Shown here piece by piece: positions 20,340-29,772 of a DNA stretch of 42,027 bases (the stretch's first letter is position 1; the number at the start of each line of letters is the position of its first letter). The notes beneath the pieces were generated by a model, which did no database searches, had not been told where the DNA came from, and saw only the letters and a list, made by a program, of their open reading frames with translations. This stretch comes from Metallococcus carri (GTDB lineage Bacteria > Actinomycetota > Actinomycetes > Actinomycetales > Dermatophilaceae), in the NCBI RefSeq assembly GCF_011440275.1, contig NZ_JAAOIV010000016.1, positions 1-42,027 on the forward strand, in the 5' to 3' direction. Made by a program: the position numbers and the translations under genes.

Positions 20340-21830
20340 TCAGCGCAACCGGGTCACCCACTCCGCCAAGGTCGCGCGAGAACCCTTGTCGTGCAACGAC
20401 TTCAGCGCCTGCAGGTATGGCGTGGTGAAGGCCGGCTGCTGCGCCAGGTCACCGAAGAGCGTGCGGTCGGCGAGGAAGGCCAGGGGTTCCTCGGCCTGCC
20501 GCTGCGCCGCCGCCATCACCGCCTCCTTGCGGTGGTCCACGATGTCGATCGGCTGCCCCTGCTCGTCCACGCCCTCGGCATACCTCGCCCACGACGCGAC
20601 GACCAGGGCCGAGCGCTCGACCGGGCGACCGGCGGCGAGGTCAGCCTGAATGACCGGGACGAGCCACTTGGGGATGCGGTCCGAGCTCTCGGCACACAAC
20701 CGCGCGAGGGTGTCGCGCACCTGCGGGTTGGCGAACCGCTCGATCAGTTGGCGGCTGTAAGCCGCCAGATCCACGCCAGGCACGTCCGGCAGCGTGGGCC
20801 GGCCCTCGCTGCCCATATAACCGAGCAGGAACTCCGCGAAGAGCGGATCTTGGGCGACCTCGTGGGCATACCGATAGCCGGCGAGATAGCCCAGATAACA
20901 CAGCGCCTGGTGGCTGGCATTGAGCAGCCGCAGCTTCATCAGCTCGTAGGGCACCACATCGTCCACGAGTTGCACGCCGGCGTCCTGCCACGGCGGGCGC
21001 CCGTCGACGAAGCGATCCTGCAGCACCCACTGGGTGAACGGCTCGCAGACGACCGGCCACCCGTCGGCGACGCCGAAGCCATCCGCCAACTGCTCGATGT
21101 CCTGCGGTGTCGTCACCGGGGTGATCCGGTCGACCATGCTGTTGGGGAAGGCCACCTGGGCGTCCATCCAGTCCGCCAGCTCGGCGTCCTTCAGACGCGC
21201 GAACGCGGTCATCGTCGCGCGCGCCACATCACCATTGCCGGGCAGGTTGTCGCAGGACATCACGGTGAACGGTGGTGTGCCCGCCGCTCTGCGCCGCCGG
21301 AGCGCCTCGACGACGAAACCGAACGCCGTCGCCGGTATGGCGTCCGGCCGCAAGTCCCCCTGAAGCGACGGGTGATCGGCCTCGAACTCTCCGGTGACCT
21401 GATCGACGAGATAGGAGCCTTCGGTGATGGTGAGCGAGACGATGCGAATCGCCGGGTCCGTCATCGCCGCGAGCACCGCCTCGGGGTCGGCCGGAGCGTG
21501 CAGCATCCGCTGGATCGAGCCGATCACCCGGGGCACGAGCTCCCCGTCGGGATGCTTTTCCACCAGCGTGTAGAGCCCGTCCTGGCGGTTCAGGATCTGC
21601 ACGATGCGGTCGTCCTGCGGGAGCACGCCGACCCCGACGATCCCCCAGTCGAGGGCGACGCCCTGGCTCATCAACCGGTCGAGGTACATCGCCTGGTGGG
21701 CCCGGTGGAAGCCGCCCACACCGAGGTGCACGATGCCCGGGGTCACCCTCGAGCGGTCGTATGCCGGTCGTGCGACCGAGTCCGCGAGCCGGTCCGAAGT
21801 GGCGTCGGACAACGGAACCGCTGCACTCAT
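20340..21830 (-). CDS. mannitol dehydrogenase family protein (polyol dehydrogenase)
   Basis: Long-chain NAD-dependent polyol dehydrogenase that oxidises a sugar alcohol such as mannitol or arabitol to a ketose. Seen: N-terminal IVHLGVGGFHRAHQAMYLDR, VMSCDNLPGNGDV, FPNSMVDRITP, and the catalytic K-x4-N-x2-H motif as KLRLLNASHQALCYLGYL. 496 aa, usual for the family. Start ATG 21830 overlaps the upstream permease stop (ATGA). As the last gene of a binding-protein/permease operon it would oxidise the imported polyol. No kinase or ATPase gene accompanies it; the ATPase may be a shared one encoded elsewhere. The residues near the stop (LHDKGSRATL) again use an AAGGGTT run. Confidence 0.93.
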   Translation of the reverse strand: MSAAVPLSDATSDRLADSVARPAYDRSRVTPGIVHLGVGGFHRAHQAMYLDRLMSQGVALDWGIVGVGVLPQDDRIVQILNRQDGLYTLVEKHPDGELVPRVIGSIQRMLHAPADPEAVLAAMTDPAIRIVSLTITEGSYLVDQVTGEFEADHPSLQGDLRPDAIPATAFGFVVEALRRRRAAGTPPFTVMSCDNLPGNGDVARATMTAFARLKDAELADWMDAQVAFPNSMVDRITPVTTPQDIEQLADGFGVADGWPVVCEPFTQWVLQDRFVDGRPPWQDAGVQLVDDVVPYELMKLRLLNASHQALCYLGYLAGYRYAHEVAQDPLFAEFLLGYMGSEGRPTLPDVPGVDLAAYSRQLIERFANPQVRDTLARLCAESSDRIPKWLVPVIQADLAAGRPVERSALVVASWARYAEGVDEQGQPIDIVDHRKEAVMAAAQRQAEEPLAFLADRTLFGDLAQQPAFTTPYLQALKSLHDKGSRATLAEWVTRLR

Positions 21831-22687
21831 CGGACCGCACCCATCGACAACCCCTGCACCAGCTTGTCCTGGGCGGCGAAACCGGCGGCCAGCACCGGCA
21901 GGGACACGACCAGCGACGCCGCACACACCTTGGCCAGGAACAACCCCTGGCTAGTGACGAAGCCGGTGAGGAAGACCGGGGCGGTGCCGGCGCGGGTGCC
22001 GGTCAGCACCCGGGCGAACAACAGCTCGTTCCAGCTGAAGATGAAGCAGATCAGGCCGGCGCTCGCGATGCCCGGCATGATCACCGGCGCAATGATCTCG
22101 CGCAGCGTGCGCAGCAGACCGGCACCATCGACCTGCGCGGCCTCCAGCATCTCGTCGGGCACCTCGGCGAGGAACGAGCGCAGCATCCAGACCGCGATCG
22201 GCAGGTTCATCGAGGTGTAGAGGATGACGAGCAACCAGATGTTGTCGAGCATGCCGACCTTCTGGGCGAATAGGTAGACCGGCAGCAGCCCCGCGACGAC
22301 CGGCAGGAACTTGGTCGACAGGAAGAAGAACAGCACGTCGCTCCACTTCTTCACCGGCCGGATCGACAGCGCGTATGCCGCGGGCAGGCCCAGCGCGATC
22401 ACCAAAACGGTGGACACGATGCTCGCGGTGAGCGAGTTGAGGATCGGTGGCCAGGGTCCGGCGTCGAAGAACGCGCGGTAGCCGTCCAGGCTGAGCGGCG
22501 CGAAGAATTTGGGCGGGTTGCTCGCGGCGTCGGTCTCCTTGTGGAAGGAGGTGAGGATCATCCACAGCACGGGGAAGACGAACAGCACGCCCACGAACCA
22601 CGCCGCCGCGGTCAGCAGCAGACCGGAACGCCGGGGTGTGTCGGTGCCGCCGCGGGATGGCGCGGCCGGCTTGGCGGTGGCAGTCAT
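21827..22687 (-). CDS. sugar/polyol ABC transporter permease (MalG type)
   Basis: Inner-membrane permease of carbohydrate-uptake family 1. 286 aa with about six membrane segments (LLLTAAAWFVGVLFVFPVLW, TVLVIALGLPAAYAL, VAGLLPVYLFAQ). The EAA loop that contacts the ATPase reads EAAQVDGAGLLRTLREIIAP near residue 190. Starts at ATG 22687 with ATGA overlap to the partner permease and ends overlapping the dehydrogenase. Confidence 0.93.
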   Translation of the reverse strand: MTATAKPAAPSRGGTDTPRRSGLLLTAAAWFVGVLFVFPVLWMILTSFHKETDAASNPPKFFAPLSLDGYRAFFDAGPWPPILNSLTASIVSTVLVIALGLPAAYALSIRPVKKWSDVLFFFLSTKFLPVVAGLLPVYLFAQKVGMLDNIWLLVILYTSMNLPIAVWMLRSFLAEVPDEMLEAAQVDGAGLLRTLREIIAPVIMPGIASAGLICFIFSWNELLFARVLTGTRAGTAPVFLTGFVTSQGLFLAKVCAASLVVSLPVLAAGFAAQDKLVQGLSMGAVR

Positions 22688-23612
22688 CGGGTCTCCTCAC
22701 GGAACAGGCTGAGCACGGTGCGCAAGGCGACGGTGGCGAGCAGGATCGTCCCGATCACCACAACGACGCCGGCGGCGGAGGCTCGTCCGTAGTCATGGGC
22801 CTGGTAGAAGGTTTGGTAGATGTAGTACGGCAGATTGGCCGAGCCGAGCCCGCCCGAGGTGATGGTGAAGACGGCATCGAAGTTCTGCACGATGTAGATC
22901 GCGCCGAGCACGGTCGCCAGCTCCATGTACTGGCGCAGGTGCGGCAGCGTCATATGGGTGAAGATCTGCCAGGTCGAGGCGCCGTCGATGCGCGCCGCTT
23001 CGACCACGTCCATCGGCCGGCTCTGCAGCCCGGCCAGCAGGATCAGCATCATGAAGGGCGTCCACTGCCACACCAGCGCGACGACGATCGACCCGATCGG
23101 ATGGTCGGTGATCCAGTCCGGTTGGGCGACACCCGCGCCGAAGATGCTCTTCATCATGCCGTTCAGCAGCCCGTACTCCGGGTTGAACAACGCGTGCTTC
23201 CACAGCAGCGCCGCGGCCACCGGCACGATGAGGAAGGGCGTGATCATCATGGTGCGCACCACCCCCTGCCGCGGAAGCTGCGGTCCAGCAGCAGCGCGAT
23301 GCCGAGCCCGAGCAGCAGGCTCAGCAGCACCACGAGCGCCGTGAGCAAAACGGTGACCAGGATCGCCTGGCGGGCATTGATGTCGGTGAGGACGGTGACG
23401 AAGTTGTCGATGCCCGCGAAGCCGCGATCCTTGGGGTAGTAGGCATTCCAATTCATGAACGACACCACGATGGTGACCACGAAGGGCAACTGCGTGACGA
23501 CGATCATGAAGATCAGCGCGGGCAGCAGCGGTGCCCGGCGCGCCCACGCACCGGCCTTCTGCAAGGCCGTGTTGTCGGTGGCGGTGGCGCGCTCGCTGGT
23601 GGCGGTGCTCAC
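22684..23612 (-). pseudogene. sugar/polyol ABC transporter permease (MalF type), frameshifted
   Basis: The first part (GTG 23612, overlapping the binding-protein stop) encodes STATSERATATDNTALQKAG, a first membrane segment, FMNWNAYYPKDRGFAG and LLDRSFRGRG, then runs into a stop at about 23247. The rest continues in another frame: VVRTMMITPFLIVPVAAALL, an EAA loop (EAARIDGASTWQIFTHMTLP) and a normal C-terminus. The break lies at the five-C run 23262-23266 (GGGGG on the coding strand); one extra G would restore RSFRGRGVVRTMM. The total of 929 bp is one short of 310 codons. Either a homopolymer sequencing error or a recent or phase-variable inactivation; both flanking genes are intact. Confidence 0.9.
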
Positions 23613-24970
23613 TTGATGCCCTCCCTCTTGCGGTAGCTCTTGGCCACGTCCTCGGCGAGGCTCTGGCCACGGTCGAGGGCCTCTTTCACGGTCTTCTTGC
23701 CCGCGATCGCCGAGCTCACGTCCTGGCTCACCTGGGTGCCCAGGTCGGGAAATTCCGGTATGTCGACGAACTGGATCCCGGGTGCCGGCCGCGGCTGTAT
23801 GCCGGGGTTGTTCGGGTTGGCCGAGGTGATTGCGGTCTTGGTCTGCTGGGCGAACGCGCCGGCCTGCTTGAGGTAGTTCGGATTGCTGTAGGTCGAGGCC
23901 CGCTTGCCGGCGGGGACGCGGGACCAGCCCAGCCGCTGACCCACGAGATTCTCGTACTGCTTGCCGCTCGCCCAGGAGACGAACTTCCAGGCCGCGTCCT
24001 TCTTGGGACTTGCCTGCTCGATCGCCCACGCCCAGGTGTAGAGCCAGCCGGAGCTCTTGGTCTTGACCACCGGCGCGGGGGCGTAACCGATCTTGCCCCT
24101 GACCGGTGAATCGCTTCCCTCCAGCGAACCCGCCGCCGAGGTGGCGTCATACCACATCGCCACATTGCCCTGGGTGAGGTTGTTGAGGCACTCGGTGAAG
24201 CCGGCCTGCGGGGCGCCGGCCTCACCGTGCTTGCGCACCAGGTCGACATAGAACAACGTGGCCTGGGTGAAGGTCGGTGAGTTGACCTGGGCCTGCCAGT
24301 CCTTGCTGAACCAGGTGCCCCCGAAGGTGTTGACGACCGTGGTGAGCGGCGCGAACAACTGTCCCCAGCCGGGTTGGCCGCGCAGGCAGATGCCGCGCAT
24401 GCCCGGCCGGGCCCGGTCCACGGTGGCGGCGATCCGCGCGACCTGCTGCCAGGTCGGCTGGGCGGGCATCGTCACGCCCTTGCTCGCCAGGATGTCCTTG
24501 CGGTACATCAAAAACGACGACTCGCCGTAGAACGGTTCGCCATAGACCTGGCCGCCGACCGAGAGCGCCGACCGCATCGAGGGCAGGATGTCGTTCTGGT
24601 CGAAGCCGGGGTCCTTGGCGATCAACGGGCTCATCGAGGCGACCCAACCGCTCTTGGCGTAGATCGGGATCTCGAAGTTCGACAAGGTGGCGACGTCATA
24701 CTGCCCGGCCTGGCTGGAGAACTCCTGACTGGCCTTGTCGCGCAGATCGTTCTCGGGCAGCACCGTGAAGTTGACCTTGATGCCGGTCTGCCGGGTGAAC
24801 TCCGGCGCGAGCTGTTGCAGGTCGATCATCTGGGCGTTGTTGACCATCAGCACGTTGATGCTGTCCGGCCCTCCGCCGCCGATCCCGCCGCCCCAGCCGG
24901 CACAGCCACTGACTGATGCCGCCGCGAGCGCTGCGGCGCATCCGGCCACCGCTGTCCTTCGGACTGTCAT
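23609..24970 (-). CDS. sugar/polyol ABC transporter substrate-binding lipoprotein
   Basis: Extracellular solute-binding protein, family 1. The N-terminus is a lipoprotein signal: MTVRRTAVAGCAAALAAASVSGCAG, with the lipobox VSGC so the mature protein starts at that Cys. Then INVLMVNNAQMIDLQQLAPEF, TGIKVNFTVLPENDLRDKAS, YGEPFYGESSFLMYRKDIL, and GYAPAPVVKTKSSGWLYTWA, typical of polyol-binding proteins of the SmoE/MtlE type. Start ATG 24970 (453 aa) has GGAGG 7 nt upstream; an ATG at 24991 lies inside the operator palindrome and is less likely. First gene of the polyol operon; overlaps the permease start by GTGA. Confidence 0.93.
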   Translation of the reverse strand: MTVRRTAVAGCAAALAAASVSGCAGWGGGIGGGGPDSINVLMVNNAQMIDLQQLAPEFTRQTGIKVNFTVLPENDLRDKASQEFSSQAGQYDVATLSNFEIPIYAKSGWVASMSPLIAKDPGFDQNDILPSMRSALSVGGQVYGEPFYGESSFLMYRKDILASKGVTMPAQPTWQQVARIAATVDRARPGMRGICLRGQPGWGQLFAPLTTVVNTFGGTWFSKDWQAQVNSPTFTQATLFYVDLVRKHGEAGAPQAGFTECLNNLTQGNVAMWYDATSAAGSLEGSDSPVRGKIGYAPAPVVKTKSSGWLYTWAWAIEQASPKKDAAWKFVSWASGKQYENLVGQRLGWSRVPAGKRASTYSNPNYLKQAGAFAQQTKTAITSANPNNPGIQPRPAPGIQFVDIPEFPDLGTQVSQDVSSAIAGKKTVKEALDRGQSLAEDVAKSYRKREGIK

Positions 24971-24985
24971 CCGCCGCCTCCGCTT

Positions 24986-25018
24986 GCTCATATGAGCACG
25001 TATTGCCCATATGAGTGC
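24986..25018. promoter_or_regulatory. paired CATATG palindromes, candidate operator
   Basis: GCTCATATGAGC (24986-24997) is a perfect 12-bp palindrome. A second, imperfect copy GCCCATATGAGTGC (25005-25018) follows with its centre 19 bp away, about two helical turns. They sit between the divergent binding-protein gene and the SorC-type regulator, where a regulator would control both. Binding by that regulator is inferred. Confidence 0.65.
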
Positions 25019-25081
25019 GAGTGTTGCAGATAACATGGCGCGTGTGAATATGTCGCCCGCACGCATCTCGCCGGCCGGGCG

Positions 25082-26371
25082 ATGACCCCGTCCGAACCGC
25101 AGCCCGACCGCGCGCTGCTCGCCACCATCGCTCGCCGCTACCTGCTGCAGGACCAGACCAAGGTCGAGATCGCACGGGACCTGGGGCTGAGCCGCTTCAA
25201 GGTCGCCCGGTTGCTGGCCGAGGCTCGCGAGCGCGGCATCGTCCGGATCGAGATCGTCGACGACGCCGGCGTGGACACGACGCTGTCGGCGCGGCTGGGT
25301 GAGGCACTCGACCTCAACCATGCCGTCGTGCTCGCCGACAGCGCATCGCTGTCGCAGCCCGCGCTTGCTCGGGCGATGGGCACCCTCGCCGCCGCGGAAG
25401 TGCACCGGCTCATCGGCGAGCGCGACGTGCTGGGCCTGCCGTGGTCGCGCAAGGTGTCGTGGACCGTGAGCGCCCTGGTGTCGCTGCCACCGGTCCCGGT
25501 CGTGCAGCTGAGCGGCGCCCTCACCGCGGTCGACCTCGACTCCCCCGTCGACATCGTGCGCGACGCGGCTCGACTCGGCGGCGGCCCGGCACACCTGTTC
25601 TATGCGCCGCTCGTCGCCACCGACGCCGACAGCGCGCAGATGCTGCGCCGGCAGCCGTCGGTCGCGGACGCGCTTGCGGCTGCGGACACCGTCACCCTCG
25701 CGGTCGTCGGAGTCGGCGCGTGGTTGCCCGGCCGCTCCACGCTGTTCGACAGTGCGAACGCCGACGAGCACGCCCAACTCGCCGCGGCCGGTGCGGTCGG
25801 CGAGGTGAGTGGTGTCTTCCTGGACCGCGACGGCCAGGACGTGAACTCCGATCTGTCCGCCCGCATCATCGGCGCCAGTGGTGCACAGCTTCGGCGGATC
25901 GGGCGGGTCATCGGCGTGGTCGTCGGTCCCGAGCAGGCCGACGCGGTCCTCGCCGCGCGGCGCGCCGGCATCGTGGACACCCTGGTCGTCGACGACGAAC
26001 TCGCCCGCCGGCTGCTCGAACGGCATACCCAGAATCAGGCGGAGCTGCTGCACCTGGCCGTCGCGCGGGACTGGGAGGCCGCGCAGAAGTCCGGCCGCTA
26101 TCCCTGGTCGACCCGCGGCCGGACCGTCGCCGAGGAAGGCTTCGTGCACCTGTCCACCGCGGAGCAGTGGCGCGGGGTGCGCGAGCGCTTCTATGGCGAC
26201 CTGCCGGATGCCGACCTGCGCCTGCTGCACCTGGACACGAGCGGTCTCGACGTGCGCTGGGAGGTCGGTGACCCCGCGACCGGCGAGGAGTTTCCCCACC
26301 TGTATGCCGAGCTCCCCGTGGAGCGCGTGACCCGCGTGACCACGCTGGAAGCGAGGGCGGGCACCGAGTGA
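25082..26371 (+). CDS. SorC-family transcriptional regulator fused to a DUF952-like domain
   Basis: Residues about 10-60 are the SorC/DeoR-like HTH ([20 protein letters not shown], then [20 protein letters not shown]). Residues about 65-312 form the sugar-phosphate-binding domain, ending [19 protein letters not shown]. After a linker of about nine residues, 322-425 form a second module: [55 protein letters not shown] and [16 protein letters not shown]. That second part matches the layout of DUF952 proteins (EGFIHxS, FPHLYxxLP), usually stand-alone proteins of about 110 aa. SorC regulators normally end near 315 aa. Divergent to the polyol operon, which it probably controls. Start ATG 25082; no strong ribosome site. 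Confidence 0.85.
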   Translation: MTPSEPQPDRALLATIARRYLLQDQTKVEIARDLGLSRFKVARLLAEARERGIVRIEIVDDAGVDTTLSARLGEALDLNHAVVLADSASLSQPALARAMGTLAAAEVHRLIGERDVLGLPWSRKVSWTVSALVSLPPVPVVQLSGALTAVDLDSPVDIVRDAARLGGGPAHLFYAPLVATDADSAQMLRRQPSVADALAAADTVTLAVVGVGAWLPGRSTLFDSANADEHAQLAAAGAVGEVSGVFLDRDGQDVNSDLSARIIGASGAQLRRIGRVIGVVVGPEQADAVLAARRAGIVDTLVVDDELARRLLERHTQNQAELLHLAVARDWEAAQKSGRYPWSTRGRTVAEEGFVHLSTAEQWRGVRERFYGDLPDADLRLLHLDTSGLDVRWEVGDPATGEEFPHLYAELPVERVTRVTTLEARAGTE

Positions 26372-26392
26372 CCGGCGCTCGGCATACCGCGT

Positions 26393-26398
26393 TAGAGT
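26393..26398 (+). promoter_or_regulatory. leaderless -10 box of lpdA
   Basis: TAGAGT lies 7 nt before the GTG start of lpdA, the spacing that puts transcription start at the start codon. No Shine-Dalgarno is present. Confidence 0.6.
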
Positions 26399-26405
26399 CG
26401 GCTTC

Positions 26406-27806
26406 GTGGCAGATCACTATGACGTCGTCGTCCTCGGTGCCGGTCCTGGTGGGTATGTCGCGGCGATCCGCGCCTCCCAACTCGGGCTCAACACCGCCGT
26501 CATCGAAGACAAATACTGGGGAGGTGTCTGCCTCAATGTCGGATGCATCCCGAGCAAGGCGCTGCTGCGCAATGCCGAGCTGGCGCACATCCTGACCAAG
26601 GAGAAGGACAAGTTCGGCATCTCCGGTGACGCGACGATGGACTACGGCGTCACCCACGCGCGCAGCCGCACGGTGAGCGAGGGCATCGTCAAGGGTGTCC
26701 ACTACTTGATGAAGAAGAACAAGATCACCGAGATCGACGGCTGGGGCACGCTCAAGGACCCGCACACGATCGAGGTCAAGCTCAAGGACGGCAGCACCAA
26801 CACCGTCACCTGCACCAACCTCATCCTCGCGACCGGCGCAACAACCCGGCTGATCCCGGGCACCACGGTGTCGGACAAGGTCGTGACCTACGAGGAGCAG
26901 ATCCTCGACGCCGAGCTCCCCGACTCGATCATCATCGCCGGGTCCGGTGCCATCGGGGTCGAATTCGCTTATGTGATGGCCAATTTCGGCGTCGACGTGA
27001 CGATCGTGGAGTTCCTCGACCGGATGGTGCCGACCGAGGACGCCGACATCTCCAAGGAGCTCGCGCGCCACTACAAGAAGCTCGGCGTGAAGGTGCTCAC
27101 CAGCACCAAGGTCGAGTCCATCGACGACTCTGGCGACAAGGTCAAGGTCACCGTCTCCCCCGCGGGTGGCGGCGACCAGCAGGTGCTGGAGGCGGACAAG
27201 GTGCTGCAGGCGATCGGCTTCGCGCCCCGCCTGGACGGCTACGGCCTGGAGAACATCGGGGTCAAGACCACCGACCGAGGCGCGATCGAGACCGACGACT
27301 TCGGCCGCACCAATGTCGAGGGCGTCTACGCGATCGGTGACGTGACCGGCAAGTTGATGCTCGCCCACACCGCCGAGGCGCAGGGTGTGGTCGCGGCCGA
27401 GGTCATCGCCGGCGCGGAGACCATGCCGGTCGACATCCCGATGATCCCCCGCGCGACCTACTGCCAGCCGCAGATCGCCTCCTTCGGCTACACCGAGGCG
27501 CAGGCCAAGGAGAAGGGTTATGACGTCAAGACCGCGTCATTCCCCTTCAGCGCCAACGGAAAAGCCCAGGGTCTCGGCGAAGCAGTCGGCTTCGTCAAGA
27601 TCGTCGCCGACGCCGAGCACAACGAGATCGTCGGTGCCCACCTCATCGGCCCGGACGTGACCGAGCTGCTGCCCGTGCTCAACCTGGCCGTCCAGTGGGA
27701 CCTCACCGCCGACGAGATCTCCCGCAACATCTTCGCCCACCCGACCCTCGGCGAAGCGGTCAAGGAAGCCGTCGAGGGCATCGCCGGCCACATGATCAAC
27801 CTCTGA
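26406..27806 (+). CDS. lpdA: dihydrolipoyl dehydrogenase
   Basis: FAD-dependent E3 of the 2-oxoacid dehydrogenase complexes, reoxidising dihydrolipoamide with NAD+. Seen: FAD-binding [20 protein letters not shown] at the N-terminus, the redox disulfide [17 protein letters not shown] at about residues 38-54, the NAD-binding [20 protein letters not shown] near 180, the second FAD motif [20 protein letters not shown] and the C-terminal His-Glu pair [16 protein letters not shown]. 466 aa from GTG 26406. The patatin gene starts 13 nt after its stop. Confidence 0.97.
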   Translation: MADHYDVVVLGAGPGGYVAAIRASQLGLNTAVIEDKYWGGVCLNVGCIPSKALLRNAELAHILTKEKDKFGISGDATMDYGVTHARSRTVSEGIVKGVHYLMKKNKITEIDGWGTLKDPHTIEVKLKDGSTNTVTCTNLILATGATTRLIPGTTVSDKVVTYEEQILDAELPDSIIIAGSGAIGVEFAYVMANFGVDVTIVEFLDRMVPTEDADISKELARHYKKLGVKVLTSTKVESIDDSGDKVKVTVSPAGGGDQQVLEADKVLQAIGFAPRLDGYGLENIGVKTTDRGAIETDDFGRTNVEGVYAIGDVTGKLMLAHTAEAQGVVAAEVIAGAETMPVDIPMIPRATYCQPQIASFGYTEAQAKEKGYDVKTASFPFSANGKAQGLGEAVGFVKIVADAEHNEIVGAHLIGPDVTELLPVLNLAVQWDLTADEISRNIFAHPTLGEAVKEAVEGIAGHMINL

Positions 27807-27819
27807 CCCGCGCCCGCTC

Positions 27820-28689
27820 GTGACCGACCGCCGCCCCACGACCGCGTTCGTGCTGGGCGGCGGCGGTGTCCTCGGCGCCACCCAGATCGGGTCGCTGCGC
27901 GCGCTCTTCGAGCGTGACATCCGGCCCGACCTGGTCGTCGGCACCAGCATCGGCGCGGTCAACGGGGCCTTCGTCGCCGCCAACCCGAGCGTCGAGGGCC
28001 TGGACGACCTGGCCGGCACCTGGTCACACCTGACCTCGGTGCGCGGCATCTTCGAAAAGTCGACCCGGTCGGCGTCGATGTCCTCGACCGGCAAGCGCCG
28101 GTCGCGGGTGCGCGCGGGCCGCCTGCGCACCCACGTGTATGCCGCGGGTTCGTTCCTGCGGCTCCTTCGCGAGGAGCTGCCGGTGACGACCTTCGAAGAG
28201 CTGGCCGTGCCCTTCCAGTGCGTCGCGGCGAGCGTGGAACGCTCTGTCGCACACTGGTTTTCGTCCGGTCCACTCGCCGAGGGCGTGCTCGCATCCTGCG
28301 CCGTGCCGGGGCTCTTCCCACCGATCAAGGTCGGCGACGAGCACTTCTTCGACGGCGGACTGGTGCACTCGATCCCCGTCGGCCGCGCGGTGCAACTCGG
28401 CGCGGAACGCATCTACGTGCTGCACGTGGGGCGGGTCGAACAACCACTCGCTCCCCCGCGCTGGCCGTGGGAGGTCGGCCAAGTCGCCTTCGAGATCGCC
28501 CGCCGCCACCGCTACATGGAGGAGATCGCGACGCTGCCGGCCACCGTCGAGGTGACCGTGCTGCCGAGCGGCACCGACGACGCACCGACCATGTCGCTGC
28601 TGCACCTCAACCGGGCCTTCGTGCAGCGGCGGATCGAGTCGGCCTATGACGCCGCCGCGCGGCACCTCGACGAACACCCCCTGCCGTGA
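27820..28689 (+). CDS. patatin-like phospholipase
   Basis: Ser-Asp dyad lipid acyl hydrolase. Seen: the oxyanion-hole glycines VLGGGGVLGATQIG, the nucleophile elbow VVGTSIGAVNGAF (Ser near residue 47), and the Asp in FFDGGLVHSIPVG. 289 aa, a short bacterial RssA-type protein with no signal peptide, so cytoplasmic or membrane-peripheral. Starts at GTG 27820 and its stop overlaps the start of the acyltransferase gene (GTGA). A deacylating enzyme coupled to an acyltransferase suggests lipid remodelling (inference). Confidence 0.92.
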   Translation: MTDRRPTTAFVLGGGGVLGATQIGSLRALFERDIRPDLVVGTSIGAVNGAFVAANPSVEGLDDLAGTWSHLTSVRGIFEKSTRSASMSSTGKRRSRVRAGRLRTHVYAAGSFLRLLREELPVTTFEELAVPFQCVAASVERSVAHWFSSGPLAEGVLASCAVPGLFPPIKVGDEHFFDGGLVHSIPVGRAVQLGAERIYVLHVGRVEQPLAPPRWPWEVGQVAFEIARRHRYMEEIATLPATVEVTVLPSGTDDAPTMSLLHLNRAFVQRRIESAYDAAARHLDEHPLP

Positions 28690-29708
28690 ACATCCCGGTC
28701 CCGCCGACCCCCGTGCGGCGGATCGTGCGCGACCCGCTCTACCTGCTCGCGGTGCCCGTCGCGCTGGCCGTCCTCGGCCTGCCCGCCTGGGTGCTGTCGC
28801 TGTTCGCCCGGTGGCGCTGGGCCCGCACTCCCGCACGGCTTTTCGGTATGGCGTATGCCGCGGTGCTACTCGATGTGTCCATCGTGTTCGCCTGCTGGCG
28901 CATCTCCCTGCTCACCGCCACCGGTCGGGCGCCCAGATCGCGGTGGACCACCCTGCACCAGCAGGCCCTGGATCGCCACCTGGACCGATTCGTCGACCGG
29001 GCCGGGCGGTGGGCCGGGCTGCGGCTCACCGTCGAAGGAGACGAGGCGCTGGGAGGAGGGCGGTCGGCATACCTCGTGCTGGGAAACCATGCGGGAGTGG
29101 GCGATTCGCTGTTGCTGGCGCACGTGATCTCGGCATACCTGCATCGTGTGCCACGCATCGTGCTGAAGCGGATGCTGCTATGGGACCCGGCGATGGACTA
29201 CCTGCTGCGGCGGCTCGGGGCGTATTTCCTGCCGAGTGCGCGGGTGCCTTATGCGCGGCGGCAGGAGCTGCTCGCGCAGTTCGTGCGCTCGGTGCGCGAC
29301 GGCGAGGGGGTGCTGATCTTCCCGGAGGGGCGCAACTGGACCCCGGGACGGCACGACGAGGACCGCGAAGAAGCCATCGCCGAGGGCGAGGATGCGGTGG
29401 CCGAGTGGCTCGGCGATCATCCGCGGGTGCTGCGGCCGCGATCCGGTGGAGTGCTGCGCGTGCTCGCGGAGCGACCGGACACCGTGCCGGTGCTGACGGC
29501 GCATCGCGGGCTGCAGCATCTCACCGGCGTGGGGCCGATCTGGGCCTGGCTGCGCGAACCCACCCCGGTGACCGTGGCCGTGTTGCCGGCCGAGGGGTTG
29601 GACGTGTCGCAGGTGGGCGACCCGCGAAAGGCGTTGGCGGACAACGGGGTTCAGCAGTGGCTGGATGAGCAATGGGCTCGCATCGACGCCTGGCTGGCGG
29701 GTGCCTGA
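28686..29708 (+). CDS. 1-acyl-glycerol-3-phosphate acyltransferase family protein (PlsC domain)
   Basis: Membrane-associated acyltransferase. N-terminal hydrophobic segments (YLLAVPVALAVLGLPAWVLS and AYAAVLLDVSIVFACW) precede the PlsC domain. Seen: the catalytic HX4D as NHAGVGDSLLLAH near residue 137 and the substrate motif LIFPEGRNWTPGR near 215. The family acylates lysophosphatidate or related lipids. 340 aa. An insertion between LIFPEGRN and VLRPRSGG (a run of D/E-rich residues) is longer than in standard PlsC. Overlaps the patatin gene by GTGA. Array B follows its stop. Confidence 0.9.
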   Translation: MNIPVPPTPVRRIVRDPLYLLAVPVALAVLGLPAWVLSLFARWRWARTPARLFGMAYAAVLLDVSIVFACWRISLLTATGRAPRSRWTTLHQQALDRHLDRFVDRAGRWAGLRLTVEGDEALGGGRSAYLVLGNHAGVGDSLLLAHVISAYLHRVPRIVLKRMLLWDPAMDYLLRRLGAYFLPSARVPYARRQELLAQFVRSVRDGEGVLIFPEGRNWTPGRHDEDREEAIAEGEDAVAEWLGDHPRVLRPRSGGVLRVLAERPDTVPVLTAHRGLQHLTGVGPIWAWLREPTPVTVAVLPAEGLDVSQVGDPRKALADNGVQQWLDEQWARIDAWLAGA

Positions 29709-29772
29709 CCTCTCGCCGAGCGGGCACTCATCACCGCCCGAGCGGGCGGCAATAAGAGCCGGTCGGCGTGGA

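Noticed and set aside
24991-24999. Alternative start of the binding-protein gene at ATG 24991
   Set aside because: It lies in the operator palindrome. ATG 24970 has a good GGAGG and a standard lipoprotein signal.
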